In this document: positions 21,694 to 31,463 of the stretch, in pieces
Layout: every line of letters starts with the position of its first letter
How positions within the stretch are numbered: position 1 is the stretch's first letter
Origin: Lentisphaeria bacterium
Lineage (GTDB): Bacteria; Verrucomicrobiota; Lentisphaeria; Victivallales; Victivallaceae
Reading direction: 5' to 3'
NCBI GenBank assembly: GCA_022009855.1
Contig: CP091727.1
Span: forward strand, 1,054,001 to 1,118,000
DNA length: 64,000 nucleotides
Notes under the pieces: generated by a model
What the model saw: the letters and a program-made list of their open reading frames with translations, nothing else
The model's database searches: none
Told to the model about the DNA's origin: nothing
Made by a program: the position numbers and the translations under genes

Positions 21694-22443
21694 ACCTCCG
21701 AATCTTCGACGCCGCCTCTTTCAGCGCTTCAAGTTTACGCTCAAACGGCAAGAGCTCCCACTTCCCGCGCCCCCGGAGAGCGCGATGGTGGCATATACCT
21801 TCCCATTTTCGTCCCGGAGCGGTATCGCCAGCGAAGAGACCCCCTGCCGCGACTCATCATCCACCGCCGCGAACCCCGCCTCCGCCACCTCGGAACAGAG
21901 CTGTTCGAGCACCGCCGGATCCACCTCGGTCCGCCCGGTGATCTTCCGCCGGGTCGTCCGCGCAAACAACCGCCGCCGTTCTTCCTGCGTGAGCGCGGCC
22001 AGCAGCACCCGGCCGCAGGCGGTGCAGTGAAGCTCCTCCATCCAGAGCTGCGGCGGCTGGATCGGCAGCTTCGGCAGCTCCGCCGGAACCAGCGCCACAC
22101 AGAGCAGCTTGTCGTTCTCAATAATGCCGACAAAACCGCTCAGCCCAGTCTTCCGGGTCAGTTCGGCCAGCGCAGGCGCCACCGCCGCCCGCAGTTCGCT
22201 CCAGCGGTCGGCAAAACTGCCGAGATAGAGACACTGCGGGCCCAGCCGGTAACTGCGCGATTCATCCTGCGAGAGGTACCCCCGCAGATAGAGCGCCCGC
22301 AGCAGATTGTTGGCGCTCTGCAAACTCAAGCCCATCTCCCGCGCAATGTCAGTCGCCCGCAGCGGCGTTTTCGACCGCGCCAGCATCTCCATCAGGTCCA
22401 GAGCCCGGTCCAGCACCTGTATCAGCGGCTTCTTCTCCGGCAT
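21694..22443 (-). CDS. IclR-family transcriptional regulator, frameshifted at the 3' end
   Basis: The winged helix lies at about residues 10-65 (TDIAREMGLSLQSANNLLRAL) and the IclR effector domain follows (LTRKTGLSGFVGII, LHCTACGRVLLAAL, AAVDDESRQGVSSLAIPLRD). Near 21775 one base in a C/G run puts the C-terminal helix out of frame; corrected, it ends KLEALKEAASKIRR at 21694. The start at 22443 has a GGGAGAG site; longer in-frame starts exist upstream but pass through the promoter. It is cotranscribed with the permease. Effector unknown. Confidence 0.88.
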
Positions 22444-22473
22444 GAAATTTCTCTCCCGTTGCAATTCATCCAT

Positions 22474-22502
22474 AAAATACCATATTATTGTAAATATAAC
22501 AA
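22474..22502 (-). promoter_or_regulatory. sigma70-type promoter of the IclR-permease operon
   Basis: On the - strand, TTGTTA (22497-22502) and TATTTT (22474-22479) are separated by 17 bp in an AT-rich gap upstream of the IclR start. Confidence 0.5.
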
Positions 22503-22545
22503 GTGCGGAATCCGGTTTCTTCCGGAAAAATTGAAGCTGGAACAA

Positions 22546-23244
22546 TCATCCCCGGCAGCGGCACCAGGCGATCCGGATGCCGTGAAGCGTGAACTCCGGA
22601 GCCGCTGCCGGCAGACCGAGCGCGGCGGAAAAGAACGGCGCATCTCCACCGGTCACAATCCGGGTGACGCAGCCATACGCGTTCACGGCACACTCCAGCA
22701 ATTCACGCACCAGTCCCACCGCTCCCCGGTCGACTCCGAATTGGATGCTTCCTTTCGTGTGAATGCCGGGGAGCTGCGGCAGCTCGGAGGAGAGCGGAAT
22801 TTCCGGCAGCTGAGCGGTGCCGGTGAACAGCGCCTGCCGCATCAGTTTCCTCCCCGGAGCAATCGCACCGCCGCGGAAAATCCGATTTTCGTCGACGATT
22901 TCCATCGTGATCGCCGTCCCGCAATCCACGACCAGCGCCGGGAGTGGATAAAATTCCGCCAGCGCCACGGCGTTGGCGACACGGTCCGCCCCGAGGGTGG
23001 AACTGTCCACATAATTGAAATTCACACATCCGGAAGCGTTCTGCGGCGTCAGCCAGAAGAGATTTTCCCGATCCAGCATCCGGCGCGTCTCCGGGACCAC
23101 CGTCGCCGCCGCCACCGGAAGATCCGCCGGAAGCTGATCCGGCCGGAGCTCCGCAGTCGGAATCCGGGGCAGAAGTTCCAGCATTTTCCCGTTCCAGATC
23201 CCCGGCTGGGCGTGGGTATTGCCGATGTTGAGCAGAAAAAGCAT
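22546..23244 (-). CDS. coaX: type III pantothenate kinase
   Basis: Phosphorylates pantothenate with ATP in the first step of coenzyme A synthesis. The sequence has the ASKHA-fold motifs of CoaX: LLNIGNTHA at the N-terminus, DSSTLGADRVANAVA, VVDCGTAITMEIVDEN, GGAIAPGRKLMRQAL and the C-terminal VTGGDA. Length 232 residues, near the usual 250. It is intact. The start overlaps the stop of the mannose-1-phosphate guanylyltransferase gene (TGATG), so the two are translationally coupled. N-terminal phosphate-binding residues read GNTH, where many family members have DxGNT. Confidence 0.92.
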   Translation of the reverse strand: MLFLLNIGNTHAQPGIWNGKMLELLPRIPTAELRPDQLPADLPVAAATVVPETRRMLDRENLFWLTPQNASGCVNFNYVDSSTLGADRVANAVALAEFYPLPALVVDCGTAITMEIVDENRIFRGGAIAPGRKLMRQALFTGTAQLPEIPLSSELPQLPGIHTKGSIQFGVDRGAVGLVRELLECAVNAYGCVTRIVTGGDAPFFSAALGLPAAAPEFTLHGIRIAWCRCRG

Positions 23245-24338
23245 CAGAGGAATTTCCTCAGTTCGGGCCGCGTGTCCGCCAGTTTGAGCAGCTCCTTGAT
23301 CCGCTGCGCCTCGGATGCACGGCAGACCAGCGTCACGTCCCCCGTATTGACGATCACCAGATCCTCCACCCCGATCGCCGCGATCAGATGATCCGCGGAC
23401 CCCATCACCGTAAGATTCCTGGCGTCGATTCCGGCGAAAAGCCCCTCCGCCACGTTCCCGTCTCCGTCGACAGGCAGATGGTTGCGCAGCGCGGTCCAGC
23501 TGCCGACATCATCCCAGTCGAACCGACACTCGGCAACCGCCACATCTTCCGCCTTCTCCATCACCGCGTAGTCGATCGAAATCCGATCGGAGCGGAGAAA
23601 CCGTTCCGCCAGGCCGTTTTCCAACCGCCCCTCGCGAATCAGCGTTCTGACATCATCGAACAGCTCCCCCAGCTCCGGCGCGTAACGGCGGAACGCTTCC
23701 CGCAATGAACGAACCTGCCAGATGAACATCCCGCTGTTCCACCGGTAACACCCCGCCGCGACAAAAGCACGGGCACGTTCCGGATCCGGTTTCTCCCTGA
23801 AACCGAGGCTGTGATAAAACCGGGTGAGCCCCCGCACCCCAGCTCTTCACCGCAATGAATGTAGCCGTAGGCGGTCTCCGGTCCGGTCGGAGGAACCCCG
23901 ATGGTCACCAGACAGCCCGGTCGCTCCGCCGCCAGCGTCGCGGCGTCCCGGAGCACCTCCGTGAGCTCCCGCCGGCGGCGGATCGCATGGTCCGCCGGCA
24001 GCAGCAGCATGACCGCCTCCTCCCCTCCCCGTTCACAGACCAGGGCCGCGGCCAGCGCCGCACAGGGACCGGTGTCCCGCCCCGCGGGTTCCCCGATGAT
24101 GTTTCCGGCAGGAAGCTCCGGCAGCAATGACCGGATCGCCTCCACATATTCCCGATTGGTGATGACCAGAATGCGTTCCGCATCGGTCACCTCCCGGACC
24201 CGGGCAACCGTATCCTCGATCATCGTCAGCTCGCCGGTCAGTTTCAGCAGCTGCTTGGGGGCGGGCGTTCCGGCTCTTCGGCCAGAAACGCTCCCCCCTG
24301 CCGCCGGCCATGACGACAGCGTAAATCGGCTGATCCAT
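23244..24338 (-). CDS. manC: mannose-1-phosphate guanylyltransferase (GDP-mannose pyrophosphorylase), frameshifted
   Basis: Makes GDP-mannose from mannose-1-phosphate and GTP, supplying mannose, fucose or rhamnose units for surface glycans. The nucleotidyltransferase signature is VVMAGGRGERFWPKSR. Other motifs are LLLPADHAI, GYIHCG, the GFREKP loop, WNSGMFIW, DYAVMEK and DWDDVGSW. Two base-run frameshifts interrupt it: near 24265 (five C where four are expected) and near 23850. There is no C-terminal mannose-6-phosphate isomerase cupin, so the protein (about 364 residues) is monofunctional. It lies directly downstream of gspF and upstream of coaX. Confidence 0.9.
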
Positions 24339-24363
24339 GGAATTCGCCGCTCTCCTCCGCGCG

Positions 24364-25629
24364 TCAGCTCAGCTTTTCGATGATCTTGGTCAGCGGCAGG
24401 AACAGCGCGATCACGATCGTACCGACGATCACCGCCAGCGCGACGATCATCAACGGCTCGATCATCGAGGTGAGTGCGCTCACCGCGTTGTCCACCTCTT
24501 CCTCGTAGGTGTTGGCGATCTTGTCAAGCATCTCCGGCAGCTTACCGGTCTCCTCTCCCACCTCCACCATACTGATCACCATCTCCGGGAAGATCTTCGT
24601 CTCGCTGAGCGGAACCGCGATGCCTTCGCCCTCCTTGACCGCGTCGTGCACCTTTTGAATGGCGGAGGCGACCACGTCGTTTCCGCTGGTCTCCTTGACG
24701 ATGGCCAGCGCATTCAGCACCGGCACACCGGAGGACATCAGCGTACCCAGCGTCCGGCTGAAACGCGAAATCGCCGTCTTGGAGATGATCGGCCCGAAAA
24801 GCGGCATGTTGTACTTGACCCAGTCCACCCCCCACTTGCCGATCGGAATATGCACGATCACCTGGTAGAGCGCGATGACCGCCGCGATGCCGCCGATGTA
24901 GAAGTACCAGTCAGTGATCAGCGTATTGCTGATCCCCATGACCAGCAGCGTAATGTCCGGCAACGGCTCCTCCGGGCCGAGCAGCTCCTTGAAGATCTTC
25001 TGGAAGTTCGGCACGATGAAGATCATCAGACCGACGATGGCGAGAATGGCGATCGAAAGCACCACCGTCGGGTAGATCATCGCCGACTTCACCTTGCCGG
25101 AAATTCGCGCCGCCTTTTCCATGAAGCTCGCCAGACGGTCGAGAATGATCTCCATGGCACCCGACGCCTCTCCCGCACGGACCATGTTCAGATAGAGTTT
25201 GTCAAACGATTTCGGATGCTGCGCCAGCGCTTCCGCAAAGGTGGCCCCGCCTTCGACCGTCTCCGCCGTCTTGCTGAGAACCTGCTTGACCGCGGGATTG
25301 CGCGCCTGCTTCTCCAGCGTGTGCAACGAACGGATCAGCGGCAGCCCCGCACTCAGCAGAATCGCCAGCTGACGGGTCACCACCGTCAAATCCTTGCGTT
25401 TGATCACCGCCGCGCCGAGGCTGACGTTCATCAGCGAACCGCCGCCCTTCTTCTTGCCGGTGCGGTTCGCGGCCTTCTTCTTGGCGGTAAGCACGGCCGG
25501 CTTGATCGAAGTGGGAAACAATCCCTTGCTCTTGAGTTCGATTGCCGCCGCTTCCTCGGAATCGGCGTTGATCTTGCCCTTCTGTTCTCTGCCGTTTCCG
25601 TCCATCGCGGAGTAGAGATATTGCGGCAT
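24364..25629 (-). CDS. type II secretion / type IV pilus inner-membrane platform protein (GspF/PilC)
   Basis: Intact, 421 residues. It has the duplicated GspF domain: first copy around LTVVTRQLAILLSAGLPLI and GGATFAEALAQHP, second around FSRTLGTLMSSGVPVLNAL and FPEMVISMVEVGEETG. Three membrane segments are evident, including YPTVVLSIAILAIVGLMIFIV and the C-terminal LMIVALAVIVGTIVIALFLP. The N-terminus (YLYSAMDGNGREQKGKI) is the standard cytoplasmic start. GspF couples the assembly ATPase to pseudopilus or pilus growth. It is the third gene after two ATPases on the same strand, 55 bases downstream. Confidence 0.95.
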   Translation of the reverse strand: MPQYLYSAMDGNGREQKGKINADSEEAAAIELKSKGLFPTSIKPAVLTAKKKAANRTGKKKGGGSLMNVSLGAAVIKRKDLTVVTRQLAILLSAGLPLIRSLHTLEKQARNPAVKQVLSKTAETVEGGATFAEALAQHPKSFDKLYLNMVRAGEASGAMEIILDRLASFMEKAARISGKVKSAMIYPTVVLSIAILAIVGLMIFIVPNFQKIFKELLGPEEPLPDITLLVMGISNTLITDWYFYIGGIAAVIALYQVIVHIPIGKWGVDWVKYNMPLFGPIISKTAISRFSRTLGTLMSSGVPVLNALAIVKETSGNDVVASAIQKVHDAVKEGEGIAVPLSETKIFPEMVISMVEVGEETGKLPEMLDKIANTYEEEVDNAVSALTSMIEPLMIVALAVIVGTIVIALFLPLTKIIEKLS

Positions 25630-25684
25630 GATGCATTCTCCAATTGGGTTTTATTGCAAAGGCGCCTCTCGCGCCGGTTCTCCA

Positions 25685-27377
25685 TCAGGTGTAACGAACA
25701 ACCTCGTCCACGCTCGATTCATGATTGAAAATCGCCGCAAGTCCGTCTTCCCGCAGCGTGCGCATCCCCTGCTCCCGCGCCTTGTCGCGGATCGCGGAGG
25801 TCGGCGCATTATCCGAAATCAGCTCGCGGATGTCGCCGTTGACCACCAGAAGCTCCGTCAGCGCCTTCCGCCCCTTATACCCGGTGTAATTGCAGGTCGG
25901 ACACCCTTTGCCGTAGCAGAACTTGCGGTCGCCGATCTCCTCCCGCGTCAGATTGAGCCGCTCCAGATCGTCGTCGGTCGGCGTGTAGAGCGTCTTGCAG
26001 TTCTTGCAGACCCGACGGATCAGCCGCTGCCCCAGCACACCCGCCAGCGAGGAACTGATCAGGAACGGCTCCACTCCCATATCCACCAGTCGAGTCACCG
26101 TGCTCGCCGCGTCATTGGTGTGCAGCGTGCTGAACACGAAGTGCCCGGTCAGCGACGCTTCGATCGCAATCTGGGCGGTTTCAAAGTCGCGGATTTCTCC
26201 GACCAGGATCCGGTCCGGGTCCTGCCGGAGGAAGGCGCGCAGCGCCCGTTCGAAGGTCATCCCCACCGCATCGTTGATCGGGCACTGAATGATCCCTTCA
26301 ATATCGTATTCGACCGGGTCTTCGGCGGTGAGCAGCTTGTCCTCCGGATTGTTGATCTCGCCGAGCGCCGAATAAAGCGTCGTGGTCTTGCCGGAACCGG
26401 TCGGACCGGTCACCAGCAGAATGCCGTTGGGCAGGTGGATGAGTTCCCGCAGCTTCTCCAGCACGTCCTCGCCGATGCCGAGCGAGTCGAGGCTCAGATT
26501 CACCACCGACCGGTCGAGCACGCGGAGCACCACCGATTCCCCGTAGCTGGTCGGCAGACAGGATACACGCAAATCGATCGGCTTGCCGTTGACCTTGAGC
26601 TGAATACGGCCGTCCTGCGGCCGGCGGCGTTCCGAAATGTTCAGCCCGGAGATAATCTTCACCCGGCTGATCACCGGCACCGCCAGACTCCTCGGCGGCG
26701 GCGGCATCTCATAGAGCGCGCCGTCCACCCGGTAGCGGATGCGGAAGTTCTTCTCAAACGGCTCGAAGTGAATGTCCGACGCCTTGTCCTTGATCGCCTG
26801 CTGCATCACCACGTCCACGAACTTGACGATCGGCGCGTCGTTGGAGTGGTCGACATCGTCCTCCTCGACGATCTCCTCATGCTCCCCGAACGCGGCGACG
26901 ATGTCCGCCACCGTGTCGACCTTCTCCGGATAGTAACGTTCCAGCTCCTGGTCGAACCGGTCCGGATCGACCGGCACCGGCAGAATATTGTGGTTGATGA
27001 TGAACCGAAGCGACTCCACCGTCTGGTAGTCGAGCGGATTGCGCATCGCCAGATGGAGCATATCCTCATCCTCATCGAGCTTGAGCGGAATCACGCCGTA
27101 ACTCCGGGCCGTGTTGACCTCAATGAGATCGATCACCTCCTTCGGCAGATCCTCGTCGGTGGGAATCCAGACGTAGGAGCCGAGATTCTCCGCCATCGCC
27201 TCAAGCATCTCCTTTTTTGGTGAAGATGCCGAAATTTTCAATGATCTCCATGACCGGCTTGCCGGAGCGTTCATGTTCGTCGACCACCTCCCGGAGCTGG
27301 TCCTTCAGGCCGGGATGGCCCTGGGAACGCTCATTGGTGAGCAGATCGATCAGTGCGGAACTTTCGATATCGAGCAT
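25685..27377 (-). CDS. GspE/PilB-type assembly ATPase, second of a tandem pair, frameshifted near the start
   Basis: Hexameric ATPase that powers pseudopilus or pilus assembly. An N-terminal GspE_N domain (about residues 50-160) is followed by the secretion-ATPase core: Walker A VTGPTGSGKTTT, Asp box TAEDPVEY, Walker B RILVGEIRD and His box STLHTND. A tetracysteine zinc motif follows (CKNC ... CPTC). The frame opens at ATG 27377 (MLDIESSALIDLL) and is broken near 27216 by one extra A in a six-base run. It lies 17 bases downstream of the paralogous ATPase gene. The zinc motif argues for PilB/GspE rather than a PilT retraction ATPase. Confidence 0.93.
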
Positions 27378-27394
27378 TTTATCAGTCCTGCCGC

Positions 27395-29125
27395 TTAATT
27401 TTCATCCATCAACGTGACGAAGATCACCTCTTCGAGCGTGGAAATCCCCGCCTCCGCCTTGCGCATCGCGTCGTCCGGAGCGAACGCATCCCGGCCCGGC
27501 GGGCCGCTTCACGGATCACGCCCGATGACTCGTTCGCAAACACCAGCCGCGCAATATCCTCGGTGATCTGAAAGATTTCATAGATGCCAATCCGGCCCTT
27601 TGTAGCCGGTGTGGCCGCACTTCTTGCACCCCGTCCCCTTGTAGAACTGATGGTTGGCGAGATACTCCGGCGACAACCGCAACATCTTGATCTCCGCCGC
27701 GGAGGGCGTGTACGGCTTTTTGCATTCCGGGCAGATCCGGCGCAGCAGCCGCTGCGCCATCACCGCCCGCAGCGCCGTCGCCACCAGGAACGGTTTCACC
27801 CCCATGTCGACCAGTCGGGTGATCGCGCCCGGCGCGTCGTTGGTGTGCAGCGTACTGAACACCAGGTGACCGGTCAGCGCGGCGTTGATGGCGATTTCAG
27901 CGGTTTCAACGTCGCGGATCTCTCCGACCATGATGATGTTCGGCGCCTGACGGAGCATCGAGCGGAGCGCCGCGGCGAAGGTCATCTCCACGTGCCGGTC
28001 CACCTGCACCTGGTTGATGCCGGGCAGCTGGTATTCGACCGGGTCTTCGACGGTGATGATCTTGCGGCTCGGAGTGTTGATCGTGTTAAGAAACGCGTAG
28101 AGTGAAGTGGTCTTGCCGGAACCGGTCGGACCGGTCACCAGAAAGATGCCGTCCGGCAAACTGATGATGCGGTTGACCAGTTCAAGGTCGTCCGCGTAGA
28201 ATCCCAGCTTCGGAATGTCGAGCTGAATGCTCGCCTTGTCGAGGATTCGCATGACCACGCTCTCGCCGTGGGTGGTCGGAATCGAAGACACACGCAGGTC
28301 GATGTCCTTGTCGCCGACCGAAAGCTGAATGCGTCCGTCCTGCGGAATGCGCTTCTCGGTGATGTCGAGGTGGGACATGATTTTGATTCGGCTGGTGAAG
28401 TTGGCCTGCAGATACTTCGGGGGGCCGTCCACCTCCCGCAGCGCACCGTCCACCCGGTAGCGGACCCGGTAGCGCTTCTCCATCGGCTCGAAATGAATGT
28501 CCGACGCCTTCATCTTGTAGGCGTCGATCAGCAGTTTAGTCACCAGGCGGATGATCGGGGCATCGGCATCTTCGGCGGTCTCCGCCTCGCCGAGGCGGCT
28601 GTCGGCAGCCTCCTCGTTCTGTTCGATCAGCATATCGGCGTCGGCGATGTTGGCGTCACCGAGAAAACGGTTGACCTGTTCGGTCTCGTCGGCATAATGC
28701 TTGGCGATCTGGAGGTCGATCTGCCGCTGCGGGGCGATGACTGCGTCGACGTCGCCGCCGAGCAGATAGCGCAGCGTATCGAGCGTCTCCATGTCGGTCG
28801 GATCGCTCATGGCGATGGTGAGCAGATTGTCGTGCTTCATCACCGGCACCACCCGGTAGTGGAGCGCGATGTCGCCGCTCATGGAGTCGATCACCTCCTG
28901 CGGAATATCGTAGTGGCTGAGGTCGAGCAGTTCCATGCCGTACTGCTGTGCGAGCATGGCGAGCAGCTCCTGCTCCTGAACGATGCCCTTTTTCTTGAGA
29001 ATGTCCACCGCGTCGACGAACTCTTCGCTGTCGGCGGCCTCCTGCCGGGCCTGGGCAACCTGCTCCGGAGTGACCATGCCGTACTCCTGAAGCAGCCCGA
29101 GAACGTATTCGGTATCTCTGGCCAA
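27395..29125 (-). CDS. GspE/PilB-type assembly ATPase, first of a tandem pair, frameshifted at the 3' end
   Basis: It starts at a TTG (29125) behind a G-rich site and has a GspE_N domain, then VTGPTGSGKTTS (Walker A), TVEDPVEY, IIMVGEIRD (Walker B) and STLHTND. The zinc motif is CPEC ... CKKC. Two base-run shifts near 27600 and 27490 hide the last ~70 residues; corrected, the protein continues GRIGIYEIFQITEDIARLV and ends EEVIFVTLMDEN at 27395. It is clearly homologous to the next gene but diverged. An acidic linker rich in Glu/Asp/Ala (DADMLIEQNEEAADSRLGEA) separates the N-domain and core. It probably heads the ATPase-ATPase-GspF operon. Confidence 0.93.
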
Positions 29126-29246
29126 AATCCACCCCCCTGTTGAACCGTTTTTCTTGTAAAAGCGGCGCCGCCTCGGAGGAACAACTGCTGTCGGCGGTTC
29201 CGCAAAAATATCCGTTTCTGAAAGTTAACGCCGTTTCCGGCAAATG

Positions 29247-30447
29247 TCAAGCTTCGGTCACGATATCTGCGATGATTTTCTCGATTACCGCCGGATATTC
29301 CGGAATTTTCCGCTCCTCTGCCTCGGCCAGCTCCAGCGGAACCGAGGTCGCCGGACTGGAAGGTGCGAACACCGTGCAGCTGTCCGGGGCCGGGATGCAG
29401 GAGAGTTCCATCGTGCCGATCGCCTCGGCGATCCGGATCGACTCGTTCTTGTCCGCGCCGACCAGCGGACGGAGCACCAGCATGTTGACCGCGCGGTTGA
29501 TCGTATTCATATTGTTGATGGTCTGGCTCGCGACCTGTCCGACCGCCTCGCCGGTGACCAGCGCCCGGCAGTCGCTGCGCAGCGCGACCTGTTCGGCGAT
29601 GCGCAGCATGGCGCGGCGGTAGAGGACGGTGCGCATCCGCTCGTTGCAGCAGTCGCGGATCAGTTTCTGGAGCGGCGCGAGATTGCAGAGGTGCAGTTTC
29701 CCCCGGAGCTGCCATTCGTTGAGGTGGCGGGCGATGCGGCGCACCTTCTCCTCGGTCTCCGGCGGCGTGTAGGGCGAACTGTGGAAGGTGATGTAATCGG
29801 TCGGACAGCCGCGTTTCATCACCATCCACGCCGCCACCGGAGAATCGATGCCGCCGGAGAGCAGTGTCAGCACCCGCGGATTGCTCCCGACCGGCAGGCC
29901 GCCGGGCGCCGGCAGGGAGTTCCAGAAGAGCGCCGCGAACTCGTCGCGCACTTCGCACCCGAGGGTGAATTCCGCATGGTCCAGATCGAGCTTGAAGCGC
30001 CGTTCCCGAGTCGTTCGGCGATGGCGCTGACCAGATCGATCTCGATCTCCTGCGAGCGGAAAGGGAAACGCTTGTTGCTCCGGCGCGCCCGCACCCGGAA
30101 GGTCACATTCTCCCGTTCCGCCAGCGCGGCGCCGAGCACTTCGGGCGCCATGGCGACGGCGGCTTCGCGGATGGCGTCCATGTCGACCGGCAGCCGGACC
30201 GCCGGAGAGAAGGACTCCAGTCCGAACGCCTTCGCCAGCTGCGGCCGGATGGCCTCCATTTCCGCGGCGGAGAAGGCCTCCCCGTCGACGCGGTTCACCC
30301 AGATCCTCCCCGGACCCGGTGAACCCGGCAGACGCCGACTTCGCGGAGCAGATGGGAGATGTTATCGACCAGGCAGCGTTCGAACATGTTGCGGTTGTTG
30401 CCTTTGGTCGCGATTTCGTGATAGCGGCAGATGATGCTGTTGTACAT
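29247..30447 (-). CDS. thiI: tRNA 4-thiouridine synthetase ThiI, frameshifted
   Basis: ATP-dependent enzyme that adenylates uridine 8 of tRNA for sulfur transfer; in many bacteria it also feeds thiazole synthesis. The start at 30447 follows AGGAAG. It has a ferredoxin-like/THUMP region (residues 1-165) and a PP-loop domain with SGGIDSPVAAW (about 185-195), YITFHSSPYTPPE, TGEAVGQVASQT and CIPAPDSC. It ends soon after the PP-loop domain, so it lacks the C-terminal rhodanese domain of E. coli ThiI; sulfur must come from another carrier. Two frameshifts lie near 30300 and 30000, in base runs. It is upstream of the ATPase operon on the same strand with a 120-base gap. Confidence 0.92.
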
Positions 30448-30545
30448 GATTTCTTCCTGAAGTTCCAGATGGTTGCAGACAATACCATATGAGTGTGATT
30501 TTTTCAAGTCCGGCAGCGGGAAAATGCGGCACCTTTCCGGCGGAA

Positions 30546-31355
30546 TCAGACGGAATCTCCGGAATCCGCCGCCCGGCGGCGGTACTCCCGCGGCGAGAGG
30601 CCGAAATACTTGTGAAACCGTGTCGAAAAGTAGTAGGGATCCGGCATGCCGGACTGTTCGGCCACCTCACTGACCGGGAGTCCGGATTGTTCGAGCAGCC
30701 GCGCCGCCCGGCGGAGCATGGCGCACTCCCGGTACTGGCGCGGAGAAATTCCGGTCGCCTGCCGGAATTTCGCGAAGAGCGCCGCGCGCGACATGCCGCA
30801 GCGGGCGGCGATCCGGTCCACGCTGTCGCCGCTGTTGAGCAGCAGCTCCTGCGCGAGGCGGATGGCGGAATCCGGTTCCGCCCGGACCGCCTGGATCCGG
30901 TTGAAGCCGCGCACCAGCACGCTTTCGAGCAGCAGCATCGCCAGCGGATTCCATCCCGGCGGACGGCGCAGTTCGAGCTGATGGACTTCGGAGAGCGTCT
31001 CCCGGACCGCCGTCTCCTCCTCTCCGGTGAAATGGACCGCTCCCGCTCCGGGAATCGCCGGCGGCCACCGCAGCGCCTCCGTCACGTGCGGGCGGGCGAG
31101 AAAGTGGAACCAGAGCAGTTCCCAGCCCGGTTCCGGCAGAAACTGGTGGCAGAAGCCGGGGGTCATCAGAATGAGCATCCCCTGTTCGACGACTAGAGAT
31201 TTGTCGTCGCAGACGAGGGCCCCGTGGCCGTCCCGGACGAAGATCAGCCCCCACGAGGCGGTCAGCCGCTGAAACCATGGGCGGAGAATCGGCGGACTGA
31301 TGGTTTCCCCGGAAATGAGGTCATCTTCGGAAACCGGATAGAGTTCTTTCGGCAT
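30546..31355 (-). CDS. AraC-family transcriptional regulator
   Basis: Intact, 269 residues. The N-terminal cupin-like sensor (about 1-150) includes FVRDGHGALVCDDKSLVVEQG and LMTPGFCHQFLPEPGWELLWFHF. The C-terminal helix-turn-helix pair is DSVDRIAARCGMSRAALFAKFRQ and LPVSEVAEQSGMPDPYYFS, ending GLSPREYRRR. It is divergent from the GH127 gene across a 108-bp intergenic region that has a promoter and direct repeats. It most likely regulates that enzyme in response to an arabinose-containing or similar glycan. Confidence 0.92.
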   Translation of the reverse strand: MPKELYPVSEDDLISGETISPPILRPWFQRLTASWGLIFVRDGHGALVCDDKSLVVEQGMLILMTPGFCHQFLPEPGWELLWFHFLARPHVTEALRWPPAIPGAGAVHFTGEEETAVRETLSEVHQLELRRPPGWNPLAMLLLESVLVRGFNRIQAVRAEPDSAIRLAQELLLNSGDSVDRIAARCGMSRAALFAKFRQATGISPRQYRECAMLRRAARLLEQSGLPVSEVAEQSGMPDPYYFSTRFHKYFGLSPREYRRRAADSGDSV

Positions 31356-31393
31356 ATTTAGACAAAATCAAAGGTTTTTTGGATATTCTGCCA

Positions 31394-31420
31394 TTTTTTC
31401 AAGACTTTTTCAAGTATAAT
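31394..31420 (+). promoter_or_regulatory. promoter and direct repeat upstream of the GH127 gene
   Basis: A TATAAT box at 31415-31420 is preceded by two direct copies of TTTTTCAAG (31395-31403 and 31406-31414), 11 bp apart. No good -35 box is visible, as expected for an activator-dependent promoter. The divergent AraC protein is the natural candidate to bind the repeat. Confidence 0.5.
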
Positions 31421-31463
31421 ATAAGAGGGAATAAAAAGAAAACAATCCTGAGGGTTGAAAATA

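Noticed and set aside
22027..23391. 454-codon open frame on the + strand
   Set aside because: Covers the antisense of coaX and the IclR gene; Arg/Gln/His-rich and without motifs.
24337..25728. 463-codon open frame on the + strand
   Set aside because: It lies fully antisense to the intact gspF gene; Arg/Gln/His-rich composition is typical of a high-GC shadow frame.
25628..27223. 531-codon open frame on the + strand
   Set aside because: Antisense to the GspE/PilB ATPase, whose catalytic motifs are all present on the other strand; no motif in the shadow frame.
25685..29125. one of the two ATPases as a PilT retraction motor
   Set aside because: Both have the GspE_N domain and the tetracysteine zinc motif, which fit assembly ATPases.
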